Origin: Rhizobium sp. NXC24
GTDB taxonomy: Bacteria; Pseudomonadota; Alphaproteobacteria; Rhizobiales; Rhizobiaceae
Assembly (NCBI RefSeq): GCF_002944315.1
Contig: NZ_CP024314.1
Coordinates: 1,984,001 to 2,048,000, forward strand
Length of the DNA stretch: 64,000 nt
Direction: 5' to 3'
In this document: piece after piece, positions 60,608 through 64,000 of the stretch
How positions within the stretch are numbered: position 1 is the stretch's first letter
Layout: each line of letters starts with the position of its first letter
Translations under genes and position numbers: made by a program
Notes under the pieces: generated by a model
Databases searched by the model: none
Seen by the model: the letters and a program-made list of their open reading frames with translations, nothing else
Told to the model about the DNA's origin: nothing

Positions 60608-61318
60608 TCAACGGGCATTGGCGCGCACGTCGCGACGTGCTGCACGGAGACGGGTCTGAAGCCGTTCGCTGGAACAGCTATCCATTCCACCGCTTCCAGG
60701 GCCAAAGGTGACAGCCGTCTCCTCCCATTCCGAGTCGAGCGCGGCGAGATCACCAACCAATGCTTCGCCGGCATCGGCGTTGGAGATTTCGGCAGATGCA
60801 CCCGCCATCACACGGATCGCGGTCAGAACGGCAGCATATGGAGAATTCCGGGACAAAAGGCGTTCTTCGAGCGCTCCCAGAATGTTGGCGGTCTCGGCAA
60901 GAAGATTCAGCGCCTCTTTGCGTGGTCTCGTCGACAGATATTCCAAGAACAGCGGGAGATAGTCCGGCAGTTCGTTGGCAGCGAGTTCCAGCCCGCCTTT
61001 CTCATAAAGCGAGGCGAGATCGACCATAGCCTGACCCCGATCCCTGCTCTCGCCATGCACATGCTCGAAAAGATGCAGCGAGAGGCGGCGTGTTCTGTCG
61101 AAGAGTTCGACGTAGCGCTCCTGCAACTCAAAAAGATCGAGCGAGGCAAGATCGTCGAGAAGCGGCCGAAGCGACTTTGCGGCGGGAGCCGGCAGGAGCC
61201 CTTCGGAGACGATCGCTCCTTCGATTTCTGACACCGCGGCGCAAAGCTCCTCCGTCGGATAGGTTAGAAGAGCGGAAAGCGCCCGAAAAGTGAGAATCCC
61301 CTGTTCTACGGCCATCAT
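60608..61318 (-). CDS. narJ: Nitrate reductase assembly chaperone
   Basis: This 236-residue NarJ/TorD-type chaperone has the helical opening ALSALLTYPTEELCAAVSEI and the family motif ELQERYVELFDRTRRLSLHL, with FEHVHGESRDRGQAMVDL after it and LPDYLPLFLEYLSTR downstream. It keeps NarG ready for molybdenum-cofactor insertion. The start overlaps the narH stop by four bases. Cytoplasmic, no signal peptide. Confidence 0.94.
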   Translation of the reverse strand: MMAVEQGILTFRALSALLTYPTEELCAAVSEIEGAIVSEGLLPAPAAKSLRPLLDDLASLDLFELQERYVELFDRTRRLSLHLFEHVHGESRDRGQAMVDLASLYEKGGLELAANELPDYLPLFLEYLSTRPRKEALNLLAETANILGALEERLLSRNSPYAAVLTAIRVMAGASAEISNADAGEALVGDLAALDSEWEETAVTFGPGSGGMDSCSSERLQTRLRAARRDVRANAR

Positions 61319-62841
61319 GCGATCTCCATCGGGTTCGATGCCTTCTTCGTCTGCTTGGTGCCAAAGAGATTGGTTTCGCTCGTGCCGCCGGAGCAGCCAT
61401 TGCCGAAGGAGAAGCCGCAGGAACCGCGCAGGTCATAGGCGTCTTCGCTCCATTCACGGCGCGCGGTCGGAATGACAAAGCGATCCTCATAGTTGGCAAT
61501 CGCCATGATCCGGTACATGTCCTCAATGTCGGCCCCTGTAAGCCCGACCTTCTCGGCAACGCGCTCATCGATGCGGCCGTCGATGGACTTGGCTCGCATA
61601 TAGGCCCTCATGGCAAGCATGCGCTCGAGAGCCAGCGCCACGGGTTCCTCGTTGCCTGCGGTCAAGAGGTTGGCGAGATATTGCAGCGGGATGCGGAGGC
61701 TCCGCACATCCGGCATGTCACCGTCGAGGCCCATCTTGCCGGAAGCAGCGGCCGACTGGATCGGAGAAAGCGGCGGCACGTACCATACCATTGGCAGCGT
61801 GCGGTATTCCGGGTGCAGCGGGAACGCGACTTTCCAGTCCATCGCCATCTTCCAGATCGGCGACGTGCGGGCCGCCTCGATCCAGGTCTCCGGCACGCCG
61901 TCGGCGCGCGCTTGCGCGATCACCTTCGGGTCCTTCGGATCCAGGAAGAGATCGAGTTGTGCCTGATAGAGGTCCTTTTCGTCGGGAACGCTGGCCGCCT
62001 GCTCAATGCGGTCGGCATCATAAAGAAGGACGCCGAGATAGCGGATGCGGCCCACGCAAGTCTCCGAACAAACGGTCGGCTGGCCTGCCTCGATGCGTGG
62101 ATAGCAAAAGATGCACTTCTCCGATTTTCCGGACGACCAGTTGTAATAGATCTTCTTGTAAGGGCAGCCGGAAACGCACATGCGCCAGCCGCGGCACTTA
62201 TCCTGATCGATCAGAACGATGCCATCCTCTTCACGCTTGTAGATGGCACCCGACGGACAAACGGCCGCGCAAGCCGGGTTGAGGCAGTGCTCGCAAAGCC
62301 GCGGCAGATACATCATGAAGGTATTTTCGAACTCCCCGTAGATATCCTTCTGGACCCCTTCGAAGTTCACGTCCCTAGAACGTTTTTCGAACTCGCCACC
62401 AAGAATTTCTTCCCAGTTCGGACCCCATTCGATCTTCTCGATGCGCTCTCCGGACACGAGCGACCGTGGCCGGGCTGTAGGAAAGGCCTTCGATTCCTTC
62501 GCCGTGTGCAGATGTTCGTAGTCGAAGGTGAAGGGTTCGTAGTAGTCGTCGATTTCGGGCAGATCCGGATTGGCGAATATATTGGCCAAGATGCGCCATT
62601 TCGCGCCAATCTTCGGCTCGATCTTGCCGTTCCGCTTGCGCCGCCAGCCGCCGTTCCACTTCTCCTGGTTTTCCCATTCGCGGGGATAGCCGACGCCGGG
62701 CTTGGTCTCGACATTGTTGAACCAGGCGTATTCGACGCCTTCACGGCTGGTCCAGACGTTCTTGCAGGTGACGGAACAGGTGTGGCAACCAATGCATTTG
62801 TCGAGGTTCAGCACCATCGCGATTTGTGCACGGATCTTCAT
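61315..62841 (-). CDS. narH: Respiratory nitrate reductase beta subunit
   Basis: This 508-residue iron-sulfur protein has the four cluster motifs of NarH: CIGCHTCSVTCKNVW near the N-terminus, LCEHCLNPACAAVCPSGAIY, CRGWRMCVSGCPYKKIYYN and CIFCYPRIEAGQPTVCSETC. The third motif contains Trp (RGWRMC), typical of the [3Fe-4S] cluster. It moves electrons from NarI to NarG on the cytoplasmic side. Its start overlaps the narG stop by four bases. Confidence 0.97.
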   Translation of the reverse strand: MKIRAQIAMVLNLDKCIGCHTCSVTCKNVWTSREGVEYAWFNNVETKPGVGYPREWENQEKWNGGWRRKRNGKIEPKIGAKWRILANIFANPDLPEIDDYYEPFTFDYEHLHTAKESKAFPTARPRSLVSGERIEKIEWGPNWEEILGGEFEKRSRDVNFEGVQKDIYGEFENTFMMYLPRLCEHCLNPACAAVCPSGAIYKREEDGIVLIDQDKCRGWRMCVSGCPYKKIYYNWSSGKSEKCIFCYPRIEAGQPTVCSETCVGRIRYLGVLLYDADRIEQAASVPDEKDLYQAQLDLFLDPKDPKVIAQARADGVPETWIEAARTSPIWKMAMDWKVAFPLHPEYRTLPMVWYVPPLSPIQSAAASGKMGLDGDMPDVRSLRIPLQYLANLLTAGNEEPVALALERMLAMRAYMRAKSIDGRIDERVAEKVGLTGADIEDMYRIMAIANYEDRFVIPTARREWSEDAYDLRGSCGFSFGNGCSGGTSETNLFGTKQTKKASNPMEIA

Positions 62842-64000
62842 TCTGCGGCCTCCTTCGGCGCCTTGGTTGAATGCAGCGGCCCCTCAAGCCAGTCGATATT
62901 GGACATTTTGCGCACAACGATGAATTCGTCGCGGTTGGCGCCTACGGTTCCATAATAGTTGAAGCCGTAGGCGAGTTGGGCATAGCCGCCGATCATGTGG
63001 GTGGGCTTCAGCACCGCGCGTGTCACCGAATTATGGATGCCGCCGCGATTGCCGGTCATCTGCGAGCCAGGCGTGTTTATGATCTTTTCCTGCGCATGAT
63101 ACATCAGCATCATGCCCTGCTTGATGCGCTGGGAGACAACGGCGCGCGCAGTCAGCGCCCCGTTTGTGTTGAACACTTCCACCCAGTCGTTGTCGATGAT
63201 ACCCGCAGACTTCGCGTCCAGTTCGGAAATCCACACGACCGGCCCGCCGCGATTGAGGGTCAGCATCAGCAGGTTGTCGGTATAGGTGGAGTGAATGCCC
63301 CATTTCTGATGCGGCGTCAGGAAATTGAGGACAATTTCCTTGTTTCCGTTCGGTCGGCGGTCCTTGACGGCCGCGATCGTCTTCAGGTCGATCGGCGGCT
63401 TCCAGGTGACGAAACCTTCGCCGAAGGCCCGCATCCAGAGGTGATCCTGATAGAGCTGCTGACGGCCGGTAAGCGTGCGCCAGGGGATCAGCTCATGAAC
63501 ATTGGTGTAGCCGGCATTGTAGCAGACCTTCTCGCTCTCGATGCCCGACCATGTGGGCGATGAAATGATCTTGCGCGGCTGCGCCTGGATATCGCGGAAG
63601 CGGATCTTTTCGTCTTCCTTGGGAACGGCGAGATGGGCATGGTCGCGGCCGGTTGCCGCAGACAGGGCATCCCAGGCCTTCACCGCCACCTCCCCGTTGG
63701 TCTCCGGTGCGAGCATCAGGATGACCTCAGCCGCATCAATGTCGCTCTCGATTTTCGGCAGGCCCTTTGCCGCACCCTCCGAATGCACGCCGTTGAGTGC
63801 CCCAAGCGCTTCGACCTCGTGTTGCGTCTGCCAGTTGATGCCCTTGCCGCCATTGCCGACGGATGTCATCAGCGGCCCGAGCGCCGTGTATCGTGCATAG
63901 ATATTGGGATAGTCGCGCTCGACGACGGCGACGGACGGCATCGTGCGGCCTGGAATGGCTTCGATCTCGCCATGCTTCCAGTCCTTCACATCGAAAGCCT
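62838..64000 (-). CDS. narG: Respiratory nitrate reductase alpha subunit, C-terminal part (cut by window edge)
   Basis: About 387 residues of the molybdenum catalytic subunit are inside the window, and the frame is open to base 64000. They include the guanine-dinucleotide cofactor-binding C-terminal region, with NKEIVLNFLTPHQKWGIHST, then GPVVWISELDAKSAGIIDND and MTGNRGGIHNSVTRAVLKP, as in NarG. The N-terminal half with the twin-arginine remnant, the [4Fe-4S] site and the Mo-ligating Asp lies beyond the edge. It is the first gene of narGHJI seen here. Confidence 0.95.
   Translation of the reverse strand, partial: AFDVKDWKHGEIEAIPGRTMPSVAVVERDYPNIYARYTALGPLMTSVGNGGKGINWQTQHEVEALGALNGVHSEGAAKGLPKIESDIDAAEVILMLAPETNGEVAVKAWDALSAATGRDHAHLAVPKEDEKIRFRDIQAQPRKIISSPTWSGIESEKVCYNAGYTNVHELIPWRTLTGRQQLYQDHLWMRAFGEGFVTWKPPIDLKTIAAVKDRRPNGNKEIVLNFLTPHQKWGIHSTYTDNLLMLTLNRGGPVVWISELDAKSAGIIDNDWVEVFNTNGALTARAVVSQRIKQGMMLMYHAQEKIINTPGSQMTGNRGGIHNSVTRAVLKPTHMIGGYAQLAYGFNYYGTVGANRDEFIVVRKMSNIDWLEGPLHSTKAPKEAAE

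Noticed and set aside
61681..62955. Plus-strand open frame of 424 codons opposite narH
   Set aside because: It is antisense to narH, whose four iron-sulfur motifs are intact; this is a GC-driven shadow.

Overview
The window looks like a plasmid or accessory-chromosome segment of a member of the Rhizobiaceae (Rhizobium/Sinorhizobium group). Codon use is GC-rich, and the gene content is typically rhizobial: fixNOQP-fixGHIS, a FixL/FxkR/FixK oxygen-sensing module like that of Rhizobium etli, malonate genes matA and matB, and many ABC importers with divergent regulators. No tRNA, rRNA, CRISPR array or replication origin was seen. Names come from reading translated sequence without a database search.

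Region 1 (1-11.0 kb): an amino-acid ABC importer (two permeases plus an ATPase cut by the left edge) lies downstream of an SDR gene, which diverges from a LysR gene. A tight operon accB-accC-(BCCP-like)-pxpB-pxpC-pxpA-aminotransferase follows. Its parts match the modules of a biotin-dependent urea-carboxylase-type enzyme, and one of its two biotin-carrier proteins has lost the biotinylated lysine. A quinone oxidoreductase gene follows.

Region 2 (11.0-20.9 kb): a scarred stretch. A DUF4168 gene is split by a 1.65-kb insert holding the left part of an IS66-family element (tnpA, tnpB, truncated tnpC) joined to a fragment of a giant VCBS-repeat surface protein. The sequence GTCAAAAT is repeated at both outer junctions. 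Next come a 30-residue membrane protein, a GAF-GGDEF-PilZ protein, a large Orn/Lys/Arg decarboxylase with a GNAT gene, and a secreted Cys-rich/OmpA pair.

Region 3 (20.8-33.1 kb): one long minus-strand run. It reads ROK repressor, solute-binding protein, two permeases, two ATPases, carboxylesterase, malonyl-CoA decarboxylase (matA), malonyl-CoA synthetase (matB), AraC regulator. A palindromic operator lies ahead of the ROK gene. The layout suggests import and hydrolysis of a malonate-containing compound.

Region 4 (33.1-37 kb): an isolated sulfotransferase gene, an AT-rich stretch, a class I fructose-1,6-bisphosphatase gene and fxkR.

Region 5 (37-51.4 kb): the microoxic respiration block. It holds hybrid FixL, FixK with an upstream K-box, fixGHIS, fixNOQP (cbb3 oxidase), pseudoazurin and hemN. 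FNR/FixK-type boxes precede the operons. fixQ appears to carry a one-base shift between its best start site and its coding frame.

Region 6 (51.4-64 kb): nitrogen-oxide respiration. It holds a DUF2249/haem-copper-like membrane protein/DUF59 cassette, nnrS, an NnrR/Dnr-type regulator, nnrU, and narGHJI-ppiC-(93-aa protein)-moaA-mogA. narG is cut by the right edge. Regions 5 and 6 together encode a low-oxygen programme: high-affinity oxygen respiration, nitrate respiration, NO handling, and the haem and molybdenum-cofactor synthesis these need.
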